Numbered from the stretch's first letter, positions 5,933 through 12,647 are shown. The stretch: 13,356 bases of DNA from Methanomicrobiales archaeon (GCA_012521035.1 JAAYND010000106.1:1-13356); one strand, 5' to 3'. Made by a program: numbers and translations. The notes: a model not told the origin generated them from the sequence alone.

Positions 5933-7231
5933 GTGAACCACACGCTCACGTTTGAGGCGCATATCAGGGATCCGCTCTACGGGTATATTGGGCTTACCCG
6001 GAATGAACTCCGCCTTTTAGACACCCGCCCCCTCCAGAGGCTGCGGAGGATCAAGCAGCTTGCCAATGCACACCTGGTCTACCCAGCCGCGTGCCACACC
6101 CGTTTCGAGCACTCCCTCGGCGTCCTGCACATCGCCACCCTCATGGCGAGGCAACTGCAGATCGAGGGTGATGATCTTACGATCCTGCGGTATGCCGCTC
6201 TGCTCCACGACACCGGCCATGGGCCCTTTTCTCATGTTTTTGAGGCATCCTTGAAAGTAATCAATGGGAAAAATGCTACGCATGAGGAGATTACGCGTCG
6301 AATCATACGGGAGGATGAGGAGATCACCTCGATCCTCGGTGAGATGGCTGAAGGTGTCGCCGGCCTCCTCTCGGAGGATCAGAATGGTATCCTCCACCAG
6401 ATCATATCCGGAAACATCGATGCCGACAAGATGGACTACCTCCGGCGGGATTCCTACCACACCGGCGTGGCTTATGGGAACTTTGACCTTGAACGTGTTC
6501 TCCATACGCTCCGAAAAACTCAAAAGATCTGGGCTGGGCAGCGCGAAGACCTTGCTATCCATGAAAAAGGTATAGATGCCATCGAGAGTTTTAGGCTGGC
6601 GCGGTTCCTGATGCACGCCCAGATCTACCATCACCACACCAACGTCGTGGCAAACGGGATGCTCCAGAGGGCGATCGAGGTCGCCATCCGGGATAAGGTC
6701 GTGGATGCAGAGAAGATCAGGCTGGAGAGGGATGATCTACTTGAGCACTACCTTGCCCTTGACGATTCACGGCTGATTGCGCAGATCCTATCTAATCCAG
6801 CGAGCGCCGCAGCCGACCTTGTCGGGAGGCTGGAACGCCGGAATCTCTTCAAGCGTGGCTATTCGGCGTACGTCTCGCAGGAGGAGGACTACCTCCTCAA
6901 GTACCAGCTTGCCACGAAGTTCACCCCCAGGAATGCACGAGCGATCGAGGAGGCGGTAGCAGAGGAGTGTGGGTGCAACCCCGACTACATCATCGCAGAC
7001 CTCGTGAAGATCGAGAATTCGCTCTTCAAATCGTCGTCTGTCCTCCTTGAAGAGAATAAATTCCCGTTCCTGATCGAGAGGAGAGATGGGAAGGTCAAGG
7101 AGATCGAACGCTTCTCCACCCTCGCCTATACCGGCGAGCCCCGAACGACTTTCTACATCTTCTCCCCTGAGGAGCATCGAGAGATGGTGCAGGAGCATGC
7201 CCGGGAGATCATCGCGGAAACGATCGGGTAG
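5933..7231 (+). CDS. HD-domain phosphohydrolase (YwfO/COG1078 type, likely dNTPase), 432 aa
   Basis: The N-terminal HD core has its ligands in order: TRFEHSLGVLHIA with H60, LLHDTGHGPFSH with H92-D93, and GNIDADKMDYLRRD with D163 and D168. This core belongs to COG1078 phosphohydrolases. Enterococcus EF1143 of this group is a metal-dependent deoxynucleoside triphosphate triphosphohydrolase and Bacillus YwfO is a close relative. The signature PLYGYIGL near the start and LRRIKQL (37-43) also fit. At 432 aa it matches YwfO in length and looks complete. GTG 5933 is chosen because it lies four bases after the upstream stop and yields the expected N-terminus. It probably acts in the cytoplasm on dNTPs, by itself or controlled by the YwgA-like partner. 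Activity is inferred from family. Confidence 0.92.
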   Translation: MNHTLTFEAHIRDPLYGYIGLTRNELRLLDTRPLQRLRRIKQLANAHLVYPAACHTRFEHSLGVLHIATLMARQLQIEGDDLTILRYAALLHDTGHGPFSHVFEASLKVINGKNATHEEITRRIIREDEEITSILGEMAEGVAGLLSEDQNGILHQIISGNIDADKMDYLRRDSYHTGVAYGNFDLERVLHTLRKTQKIWAGQREDLAIHEKGIDAIESFRLARFLMHAQIYHHHTNVVANGMLQRAIEVAIRDKVVDAEKIRLERDDLLEHYLALDDSRLIAQILSNPASAAADLVGRLERRNLFKRGYSAYVSQEEDYLLKYQLATKFTPRNARAIEEAVAEECGCNPDYIIADLVKIENSLFKSSSVLLEENKFPFLIERRDGKVKEIERFSTLAYTGEPRTTFYIFSPEEHREMVQEHAREIIAETIG

Positions 7232-7252
7232 ACCGCCGGCATGCCTGGATGC

Positions 7253-7283
7253 TCAGAAACACTTCTGATCTACTCTTCTTTCA
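7253..7283. terminator. Short hairpin between convergent genes
   Basis: TCAGAA-ACAC-TTCTGA (7253-7268) is a 6-bp perfect stem just before the stop of the minus-strand gene at 7270. On the plus strand it is followed by the pyrimidine-rich TCTACTCTTCTTTC. It could end the HD operon. The stem is AT-rich and weak, so this is tentative. Confidence 0.35.
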
Positions 7284-7596
7284 ACCCCCGGGTCAGCCGG
7301 AATCTCTGATCTCCAATGGATTCGAGGTCAAACTGCGGCGGCTTGCCCTTTGCCCAGGGGATGCCCCCTCGGTTCAGCATCCACCTCCCGATGGCTGAAC
7401 TCCTGAGTTCGGGGCAGGTCGTCCAGAATGTCTCTGATAGCGATATTTCGACAGACTCACCGTTATCGAGGACGATCTCCACTGAATTCCAGTCTCTCTG
7501 GAAGTAGCGGTCACGATCTCTGTATTGGACCCGGATGCTGTACCCCGCGCCGGTGCGATCGTTTGGGGTACTGTTGGACCAGCCGGAGACTTTCAT
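7270..7596 (-). CDS. Conserved hypothetical protein, 108 aa
   Basis: Start ATG 7596 gives MKVSGWSNSTPNDRTGAGYS, then IRVQYRDRDRYFQRDW, VEISLSETFWTTCPELRS and AIGRWMLNRGGIPWAKGKPP. I recall a widespread small bacterial and archaeal family with this same order (WSN-xPN-xTGAGY, DRDxYF, FWxxCxELRS, IGxWLxxxGxxPWxxGxPP), but no function or name is known to me. The many aromatic and charged residues suggest a compact nucleic-acid-binding or partner protein. A longer frame upstream begins at 7731, but its extra residues lack family character and a TATA box lies in them (7638-7647), so 7596 is preferred. It is convergent with the HD operon and otherwise alone. Confidence 0.78.
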   Translation of the reverse strand: MKVSGWSNSTPNDRTGAGYSIRVQYRDRDRYFQRDWNSVEIVLDNGESVEISLSETFWTTCPELRSSAIGRWMLNRGGIPWAKGKPPQFDLESIGDQRFRLTRGLKEE

Positions 7597-7637
7597 AGTT
7601 CTTCCCTGGGCGAGTAGGAGAATATAACTTCTGGTCA

Positions 7638-7647
7638 AATATAATCG
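7638..7647 (-). promoter_or_regulatory. TATA box of the 108-aa gene; rest of 7648-7836 shows no gene
   Basis: On the minus strand GATTATATTT sits about 45 bases before ATG 7596, with a second AT-rich patch (GTTATATTC) at 7617-7626. The interval 7648-7836 is AT-rich. A 45-codon minus-strand stretch here (ALMDSSVERIYCGSSKDSFF, ending TAG at 7661-7663) has reasonable protein character but no recognised family, and may be a decayed gene end. Confidence 0.45.
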
Positions 7648-7879
7648 AGTGGGACATAGACTAAGCTGTACAGCGGATGCCATTTTTCTGTTTGATCCGA
7701 GTATTTGCTCCGCGAATGATCCCTTTAACATCTATTTTGTCGAAGAAAGAGTCTTTGCTGGATCCGCAGTAGATCCGCTCTACAGATGAGTCCATCAAAG
7801 CGCCAGTATACTGTATTAAGGTCATAAAAGTGCATAATGTGGGGTATGTTTGGCGGTTGGGATACAATAATCGGTTCCC

Positions 7880-8455
7880 GTGTTGGGTGCAGTCCTCGCA
7901 GTACTGGGCGGCTTCTTTTTTGCCTACCTTGAGGATAAACGTAAAACAACTGAACGTCATAAAATTGTTGCAAAAGCGTTACATTATGAAATTGAGCAAC
8001 TCAATAATAAAATGAATAAAATTAGCAAGCATTTAACGGGCAATGGACCAATTTACAGTTCCGAACTCTACTCACGTCTTAAAGATGACAATATCTTTGT
8101 CAGACCTCCAGAATTTTCATTTATAATGGATAGAAACCCGTTTGAGCACTATTATGGGGAAATTTTCGATCTTCAAAACGATGTCCAGATTGGTAAACTA
8201 TTCGAATATTATAGCTATGCAGAGAGAGCGGATCAGCATCTTACCGCACTACTCGACGTAGGCAGGCAGACAGGTCACGAAATTTTTATTTTTGAGAGAA
8301 AAGACAGAACTATCCCCTCTTCAGAACAACTTAGAGTAGATATACACGCTTCTGAGTGCATTAAATGCATACACAAATCTCAAAGTACCCTTAACAGCGC
8401 ACATCTGATGCAGGATCTCGTGAAGTCGATCGAGAAAAAGTGGTATTCCCCATAA
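7880..8455 (+). CDS. Membrane-anchored hypothetical protein, 191 aa, likely frameshifted at the 5' end
   Basis: From GTG 7880 the protein starts with a transmembrane segment (VLGAVLAVLGGFFFAYLE), then a basic charged helix (DKRKTTERHKIVAKALHYEI) and a soluble, helical body with no family I recognise. One N-terminal membrane anchor and a cytoplasmic body are the likely layout. The natural N-terminus probably lies earlier: ATG 7837 or 7846 gives M(WGM)FGGWDTIIGS, and losing one C from the CCC at 7877-7879 joins it smoothly to VLGAVLAV. The segment is strikingly AT-rich (about 7900-8450) compared with its neighbours, a sign of foreign origin. Function is unknown. Confidence 0.65.
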   Translation: MLGAVLAVLGGFFFAYLEDKRKTTERHKIVAKALHYEIEQLNNKMNKISKHLTGNGPIYSSELYSRLKDDNIFVRPPEFSFIMDRNPFEHYYGEIFDLQNDVQIGKLFEYYSYAERADQHLTALLDVGRQTGHEIFIFERKDRTIPSSEQLRVDIHASECIKCIHKSQSTLNSAHLMQDLVKSIEKKWYSP

Positions 8456-8528
8456 GATTTTTGCTCGACTTTCACGCCAGAAGAGAGCACTGTTCAGAAC
8501 CCTCTAAACCCCCCACCGTAACCACTTC

Positions 8529-8725
8529 ATGCGCTACATCGTCACCGGCGGGGCCGGCATCTTGCCGGCGACCCCCTCCGTGCCCCCGGCCGGCGAAGGG
8601 CCTCCTCCCCTCGAACGAGGCGAACGTGGCCGGCGTGGCTCGCCGCGGCGAAGGACTGCGGGATGCCTGCCGTGGTCGCCGCTTCCTCCTCGGTCTGGCG
8701 ACACCCCCGGCGCCGGGATCATCCC
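8529..8725 (+). pseudogene. NAD-dependent sugar epimerase relic
   Basis: ATG 8529 opens MRYIVTGGAGI, the start and NAD-binding glycine motif of extended short-chain dehydrogenase epimerases (GalE-like). A large internal deletion and frame changes follow. NEANVAG lies in a second frame, then AAAKDCGMPAVVAASSSV in a third, then GDTPGAGIIP in the first. These match the middle of the family (NVxGTLxVLxAAxDCGVPxVVxASSSSVYGDTP), including the serine-rich strand before the catalytic tyrosine. The tyrosine itself and the C-terminal half are lost. This is a second decayed surface-sugar gene besides the wecC relic. Confidence 0.75.
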
Positions 8726-8893
8726 CCCCACTCGACACTGATCGTATAGTGGTGATTTCATGTCTGCCGGACGGTGATCTTCCGGAGCATCCGCCTCCCG
8801 GGGCAATAGGACGTTCTGACCGGGAGGGAATTCTGTGGTGCCTCAACTCACCGCCACGTTTATTGGTTCTCCCCCCTACCTTTTCTTCATCAG

Positions 8894-9103
8894 GTGAAAC
8901 CAGGTATATCCGATATCACCATCAGGGTTCCCCGGGATATCGTCCAGGCACTTCGGCTCCCACCCGATGCCGTTGCCGTCGAGTTGCAACGGGAGCCCGC
9001 TCTCTACCAGCGGGGCATCCTGCCGCGAGGAGATGGCGTTTACAAGGATGAACCGGGGGAATATACAGGGGATTTTCCGGCATTGAGACTCTCCGTACGC
9101 TAG
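8894..9103 (+). CDS. UPF0175-like antitoxin with altered C-terminus, 69 aa
   Basis: From GTG 8894 the first 46 residues follow the UPF0175 pattern: a strand ITIRVPRDIVQALRLPPDAV and a helix ending PALYQRGILPRG, normally followed by GKAAELAGLSxxEFxxLL and a HYTEEDL tail. After LPRG the sequence turns to GDGVYKDEPGEYTGDFPALR, unlike the family, so the C-terminal helix-turn-helix is replaced or frameshifted. UPF0175 members are antitoxins or DNA-binding regulators paired with PIN-type toxins; no toxin gene adjoins. A TATA-like GTTTATTGG (8858-8866) lies about 30 bases upstream, fitting a leaderless start. Probably a decayed antitoxin. Confidence 0.55.
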   Translation: MKPGISDITIRVPRDIVQALRLPPDAVAVELQREPALYQRGILPRGDGVYKDEPGEYTGDFPALRLSVR

Positions 9104-9160
9104 ACCTGAGGGAGTATCAATCATTTACCTTGAACAGAAACCGATAGAGGAGGGAATACG

Positions 9161-10279
9161 TTGGGAAAGCCCACAGAGAAAACATCTGGAAAAAAATTGG
9201 AAGAAGCAACTTTTCCTCTCATCAGCGAAATCCGAGATCTCGTCCGGAAAGCTCGCCTGGCTGTAGCACAGAATATCAACACGATACAGGTCGTCACTAA
9301 CTTCGAGATCGGCAGGCGGATTGTTGAACATGAGCAGCAGGGAGATCCGAAGGCAGGGTATGGGAAACAGACCATACAGGAATTGTCGCGCCAGCTGAAC
9401 GAAGAGTTCGGGAGAGGGTTTTCCAAAAGAAATCTTGAGTATATGCGCCGGTTTTACCTTGAATACCGCGAAGCAGATCCCCGGGTAGCGTCCGGGGCGT
9501 CCGATGCGGCCGTTTCTGTTGGGCAACCGATTGCGCAGACGGTGTCTGCACAATTCACCCCTCGGTTCGCTCTCAGCTGGTCTCACTACGTTTTCCTGAT
9601 GAGCATTGGCAACCGGGACGAACGTCAGTTTTACGAGATCGAGGCTCAACAGAGCAAGTGGTCACTCTCAGAACTCAAACGGCAGTTCAACACGGGCCTG
9701 TATGAACGGCTTGCACTCAGCCGGGACAAGAGTGGTGTGAGAGCCCTCGCCCGCACCGGCCACGTCATCGAAAAGCCACAGGATATGCTCAAAGATCCGT
9801 ATGTCCTTGAATTTCTCGGTCTTGAAGAAAAGGCTCGCTACTCCGAGAGCGATCTCGAATCAGCCATCATCGACAAACTGGAGATGTTCCTCCTCGAACT
9901 GGGCAAAGGTTTCCTCTTCGAGGCACGACAGAAGCGGCTTACCTTCGATACCGACCACTACTTTGTAGACCTTGTCTTCTACAACCGTATTCTCCGGTGT
10001 TACGTCCTGATCGATCTTAAGATCGGAAGAATCACTCACAGCGATCTCGGCCAGATGCAGATGTATGTCAACTATTATGATCGAAAAGTCAAATTTGATG
10101 ATGAAAATCCGACCGCCGGGATCATCCTGTGCAAGACGAAGAACGATGCACTTGTAGAACTCACCCTCCCGAAAGATACCAACGTCTATGCTTCCCGGTA
10201 TCAGGTTTATCTTCCTTCAAAGGAGGAGCTCAAGAAGAAACTGGTTGAATGGTCGGAAGATACGCCGGGAATTAAGTGA
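9161..10279 (+). CDS. YhcG/DUF1016-family PD-(D/E)XK nuclease, 372 aa
   Basis: The start is TTG 9161, fixed by a strong ribosome binding site GAGGAGGGA at 9147-9155. The N-terminal DUF1016 domain spans about residues 20-165: VTNFEIGRRIVEHEQ, YGKQTIQELSRQL, GRGFSKRNLEYMRRFY and LSWSHYVFLMSI. The C-terminal PD-(D/E)XK nuclease domain (about 205-350) shows KDPYVLEFLGL, FLFEARQKRL, YFVDLVFYNR with D270, the LIDLKIG core with D285 and K287, and QMQMYVNYYD. Members occur near restriction-modification and mobile genes and probably act on DNA. At 372 aa it is full length and unbroken, one of the few large intact genes here. The PVASGASDAAVSVG-like stretch at 108-128 is an insert rich in small residues. 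Its target is unknown. Confidence 0.93.
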   Translation: MGKPTEKTSGKKLEEATFPLISEIRDLVRKARLAVAQNINTIQVVTNFEIGRRIVEHEQQGDPKAGYGKQTIQELSRQLNEEFGRGFSKRNLEYMRRFYLEYREADPRVASGASDAAVSVGQPIAQTVSAQFTPRFALSWSHYVFLMSIGNRDERQFYEIEAQQSKWSLSELKRQFNTGLYERLALSRDKSGVRALARTGHVIEKPQDMLKDPYVLEFLGLEEKARYSESDLESAIIDKLEMFLLELGKGFLFEARQKRLTFDTDHYFVDLVFYNRILRCYVLIDLKIGRITHSDLGQMQMYVNYYDRKVKFDDENPTAGIILCKTKNDALVELTLPKDTNVYASRYQVYLPSKEELKKKLVEWSEDTPGIK

Positions 10280-10354
10280 TCGGGTGGCCTTTTCTGCCGA
10301 GGTCACACTGAGCTTGAAAGACTGAACTCCGACGACATCGGCGAGATCTACTCA

Positions 10355-10666
10355 ATGCTCTGCGACAGGCTCGCGGTGCGGATCGCCAAAACCGACAGGA
10401 TCATCCCGAACGTCGAGATGAAGTTCAAGAAAGATGACTTCGATCATTATGCGATCTCCAGAGCGAAAGTGGTACAGTTTGCCGACATCCGGTTCTTCGT
10501 ATCCCCCATCGAGCTGCAGATCCCCTACAAACTCTATCTCGGGAGCGACAAGGATATCGAGGATGCGGTCTATCTCTGGATGTTGTTCCGGGAGACGCTC
10601 GATGGCGATCTCTTACGATCGTTCATGGAGCGCCTTGCAGGTCCGGGGGGAGCACTATGGAATTGA
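10355..10666 (+). CDS. Nucleotidyltransferase-like protein C-terminal part, 5' truncated, 103 aa
   Basis: The frame is open from the nuclease stop at 10277-10279 and shows protein character from about 10308 (ELERLNSDDIGEIYSM), so ATG 10355 is only the first start codon. The body RIIPNVEMKFKKDDFDHYAI, the strand ADIRFFVSPIELQIPYKLYL, and GSDKDIEDAVYLWMLFRETL resemble the end of AbiEii/MNT-type nucleotidyltransferases; the GSxKDIEDAxxL phrase is the clearest sign. The catalytic GSxxxxDxD region would lie upstream and is absent, so it is probably a 5'-truncated gene. The stop overlaps the next gene by ten bases, as in a former two-gene TA-like or defence unit. The family call is moderate. Confidence 0.5.
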   Translation: MLCDRLAVRIAKTDRIIPNVEMKFKKDDFDHYAISRAKVVQFADIRFFVSPIELQIPYKLYLGSDKDIEDAVYLWMLFRETLDGDLLRSFMERLAGPGGALWN

Positions 10667-10881
10667 AGTTTGACCGCGAGAAGAACCGGCAGGAGCGGTT
10701 GCGCTTTGTCCGGAGATATGCACTCTGGGTCAGGCGGGTTCCAAACGAGGTCTGGAGCCGCGAGCAAGCCGATCTGATCGACGCGTTCTTTGAGAATGCC
10801 CAAAATTTCGCCCTTTCCCGGTCTGATTACATCCGGATGCACCGGGCCCGGCGGCGCCGCCCTGAACCGGTACACGGGTAA
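10657..10881 (+). CDS. Small basic partner protein of the nucleotidyltransferase-like gene, 74 aa
   Basis: ATG 10657 overlaps the stop of the upstream gene by ten bases. The protein is helical and strongly charged: FDREKNRQERLRFVRRYALW, VRRVPNEVWSREQADLIDAF, then ENAQNFALSRSDYIRM and an arginine-rich end (RARRRRPEP). I know no named family, though similar short proteins follow nucleotidyltransferase-like genes in methanogens, as far as I recall. The coupling suggests a partner or antitoxin role, but its upstream gene is truncated. The arginine-rich end may come from a frameshift. Confidence 0.55.
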   Translation: MELKFDREKNRQERLRFVRRYALWVRRVPNEVWSREQADLIDAFFENAQNFALSRSDYIRMHRARRRRPEPVHG

Positions 10882-10967
10882 CTTCCGGCCGGGCAAACGA
10901 AGAGCTGCGGTGAGTGTATCCGTTCCGGCTCAGGGCATGAAGCTCCGGCCGGCACACTCCTGCCGCC

Positions 10968-11355
10968 TCATAGGCGGATCCTGGTAACGAGCACGTGGTT
11001 TTTGAGGACGCTTGCGGCAAACGGGTCGCCCTCCTCTTCATCTGCTCGCGGCGGGCAGAGGGGGGCGACGGCCACCTGCACCTCGCGGCCGGTCTCCGCC
11101 TCCAGTGCCGTTCTGCTCATCGAAGATCCCTGCTACCTGTAGATTGCGACCGCGATGCTCCCGGAGGTGGGATCTTCGATGCCGGTCCGGAGGATCACGC
11201 AGACCCGCTTCAGCTCCAGGGCGGCAAAGGAGCTGTTCCCGGGGGAGAGGAGCTTTGCCGTCCCGAGGGACGTGGCAGTGAGCAACCCGTCGCGATCGAG
11301 CGCTTTGACGCTTCCTGGGCTGACCCCGAACTCCCGGGCGAGTCTGTAGGTGGGT
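10968..11355 (-). pseudogene. Unknown protein relic with an in-frame TAG
   Basis: The minus strand has continuous protein character: TYRLAREFGVSPGSVKALDR, TSLGTAKLLSPGNSSFAALE, LKRVCVILRTGIEDP, GSIAVAIYR, a TAG at 11133-11135, then in the same frame MSRTALEAETGREVQVAVAP, DPFAASVLKNHVLVTRIRL and TGA at 10968-10970. Codon use on both sides of the TAG is alike, so it is a nonsense mutation in one gene. The sequence is rich in beta-strand stretches. I do not recognise the family. Its start is lost at the junction with the orc1 stub at 11357-11473. Confidence 0.55.
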
Positions 11356-11356
11356 G

Positions 11357-11473
11357 AGGAACCAGGCGAGGTTCCGGATCTGGGCGTTTGCGGTGGTGAT
11401 CGGGGGTGAACGCCGGCATGGACCGGGCGCCAGAGAGGGTCTGGTCGCTTTCGAAAAGAGGCGAATGGGTCAT
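11357..11473 (-). pseudogene. Orc1/Cdc6 replication initiator, N-terminal stub (copy 2)
   Basis: From ATG 11473 the minus strand reads MTHSPLFESDQTL, then PAFTPDHH, and after one extra base TANAQIRNLAWFL. This matches the Orc1/Cdc6 start (SDQTLFRDP, then Y-x-PxxxxHRDAQIRxLAxxL). It ends about 40 codons in and is followed by the unrelated relic reading PTYRLAREF. It is the same portion of the gene as copy 1, and both share similar bases just upstream of the ATG (TTTCACT-TC/AC-CCGCGCACGG and a TCT-rich leader). Both copies are therefore 5' ends of initiator genes recombined onto other sequences. Confidence 0.72.
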
Positions 11474-11835
11474 AGGAAGAGTCGGGGAAGAGGAGGTGGG
11501 CCGTGCGCGGTGTGAGAGTGAAAGGGGTTTCTTCGCCACTGATTCGCCTCTCGATGGCCGGAGATATCGGCTTTCTTCGCCGTTTTTCATCCGTCTCTAT
11601 CCCTCCTGCGGTCTGGCAGGGTTGTGGGCAGTGTGAGTTGTGAAGGTTCGGGGAGGGGGTAAGACTACAACAGGCATCAGGAGGGTGTGGGTACCGCGAT
11701 CTCTCTCCAACCTGGCGGCCGGCGGGGATCCCGGTTTGAACTCGTGTTTGAACTCTTCCAGGCAGGCGAGATGACCGCCTGAACATGCCGATCGGTATTA
11801 TCATCACAGAGGGAGATGCTACTATCGGTGAGATC
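11474..11835. other. Leader region between the orc1 stub and hicB; no gene
   Basis: No convincing reading frame. The left part (11474-11530) is the orc1 leader shared with 3562-3630. Two exact copies of GTTTGAACTC lie 12 bases apart at 11734-11743 and 11746-11755. These could be a remnant of origin recognition or operator repeats or chance. A TATA-like GTATTATC near 11792-11799 may serve the hicBA operon. Confidence 0.4.
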
Positions 11836-12048
11836 ATGAGGACGTTCACGGCCGTGCTCTATAGGGAGGAAGATATGTACATCGCGGAGTGCCCGGAGGT
11901 CGGCACCGTCAGCCAGGGCCGGACAGTGGAGGAGGCGGTAGCCAACCTCAAAGAGGCTACGGAGCTGTACTTAGAAGAATTCCCGCTGGAAAACGGGAGA
12001 AGGCCGATCATCACGACGTTTGAGGTGACCAGGGGTGCCCGGGCTTAA
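11836..12048 (+). CDS. hicB: HicB-type antitoxin, 70 aa
   Basis: ATG 11836 gives MRTFTAVLYREEDMYIAECP, then EVGTVSQGRTVEEAVANLKE, ATELYLEEFP and a C-terminal strand ending RGARA. This is the compact HicB fold: a partial RNase H-like sheet with the YIAECPEVGTVSQG signature and a helix AVANLKEATELYLEE. There is no extra DNA-binding domain, as in other short archaeal HicB proteins. The ribosome binding site GGTGA is four bases upstream. An earlier ATG at 11785 adds 17 residues with no family counterpart, so it is rejected. The end overlaps hicA by 14 bases. HicB neutralises HicA by covering its active site. Confidence 0.9.
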   Translation: MRTFTAVLYREEDMYIAECPEVGTVSQGRTVEEAVANLKEATELYLEEFPLENGRRPIITTFEVTRGARA

Positions 12049-12265
12049 GCCGGTATCGGGCAAGACTGTGATAAAGGTACTCTCAAAACAGTATGGATTC
12101 GTCGTCAGCGGGCAGACCGGGAGCCATGTGCGCATGTCAAAGGCGACGCCCGGCGGTAAGGTGGGGACGGCCGTCCCGCTCCACGACGAACTGAAGATCG
12201 GCACACTCCCCGGAGTTCTGAAGTTAGCGAAGATCGATCCCGATGATTTTGCCCGGTATCTCTGA
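12035..12265 (+). CDS. hicA: HicA-type mRNA interferase toxin, 76 aa
   Basis: GTG 12035 starts inside the hicB end. The dsRBD-like HicA fold is visible: PVSGKTVIKVLSKQYGFVV, the catalytic GSHVRM with H31, then TAVPLHDELKIGTLPGVLK and a terminal helix LAKIDPDDFARYL. HicA cleaves mRNA independently of the ribosome, using the histidine. All expected features are present, so it may be active. The reverse order hicB-hicA is common in archaea. The YgiT-type gene follows after 12 bases, suggesting one transcript. Confidence 0.9.
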   Translation: MPGLKPVSGKTVIKVLSKQYGFVVSGQTGSHVRMSKATPGGKVGTAVPLHDELKIGTLPGVLKLAKIDPDDFARYL

Positions 12266-12277
12266 AAAGGATGCTGA

Positions 12278-12508
12278 ATGACCCCGGAAAGAGGCACGCT
12301 CTGTAAAGGGACGGCCGAACTCATCACACGGGTCGGGGACGGGATCATCGTCATCAGGGGTGTCCCAGCGCTCGTCTGCGACCGGTGCGGTGAGGCATAC
12401 TACAGCGCAGAAGTCTCAAGGATGATCGACGCCGTGATGGCGGATGCCCACAGCGGCAGGCTCTGTTGCCGGCCTCTCGCGGCGGGCGAGGTTGAACTCA
12501 CGGGGTAA
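12278..12508 (+). CDS. YgiT-type zinc-finger protein with degenerate first knuckle, 76 aa
   Basis: The signature IVIRGVPALVCDRCGEAYYS (24-43) is the core of YgiT/MqsA-N-type proteins, with the second zinc knuckle C34-x-x-C37. The family normally begins with another C-x-x-C within the first ten residues. Here the start is MTPERGTLCKGTAEL with only C9, so zinc binding by four cysteines is not possible unless C63/C64 substitute. YgiT proteins are usually antitoxins to a DUF4258 or MqsR-like toxin upstream, but here a HicA toxin precedes. It may be a third member of the TA operon or a separate unit that lost its toxin. Confidence 0.75.
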   Translation: MTPERGTLCKGTAELITRVGDGIIVIRGVPALVCDRCGEAYYSAEVSRMIDAVMADAHSGRLCCRPLAAGEVELTG

Positions 12509-12647
12509 GGCTGGCCGTTCCCGGGAGGGGCGATAGTCTGCCGGCAACGCTACTCCGCACCCGGGTGGGGCATTTTTCTACCGAGAATCCTTGAATATAT
12601 CCGTTACAGTCAGGCATTTTGGGTTTATCGAGATAGTGTCTACCAGG

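Noticed and set aside
6017..6637. Minus-strand 206-aa frame inside the HD gene
   Set aside because: It is a shadow of the intact HD phosphohydrolase, whose catalytic motifs are complete on the plus strand.
8440..9051. Plus-strand 203-aa frame
   Set aside because: It crosses the epimerase relic in a mixed frame and contains only one short true piece (NEANVAG); the rest is proline-rich noise.
10280..10354. Stop-codon readthrough fusing the DUF1016 nuclease to the nucleotidyltransferase-like gene
   Set aside because: The frame is open for 25 codons after TGA, but the first codons lack protein character and the nuclease already has full family length; chance openness in GC-rich DNA is simpler.
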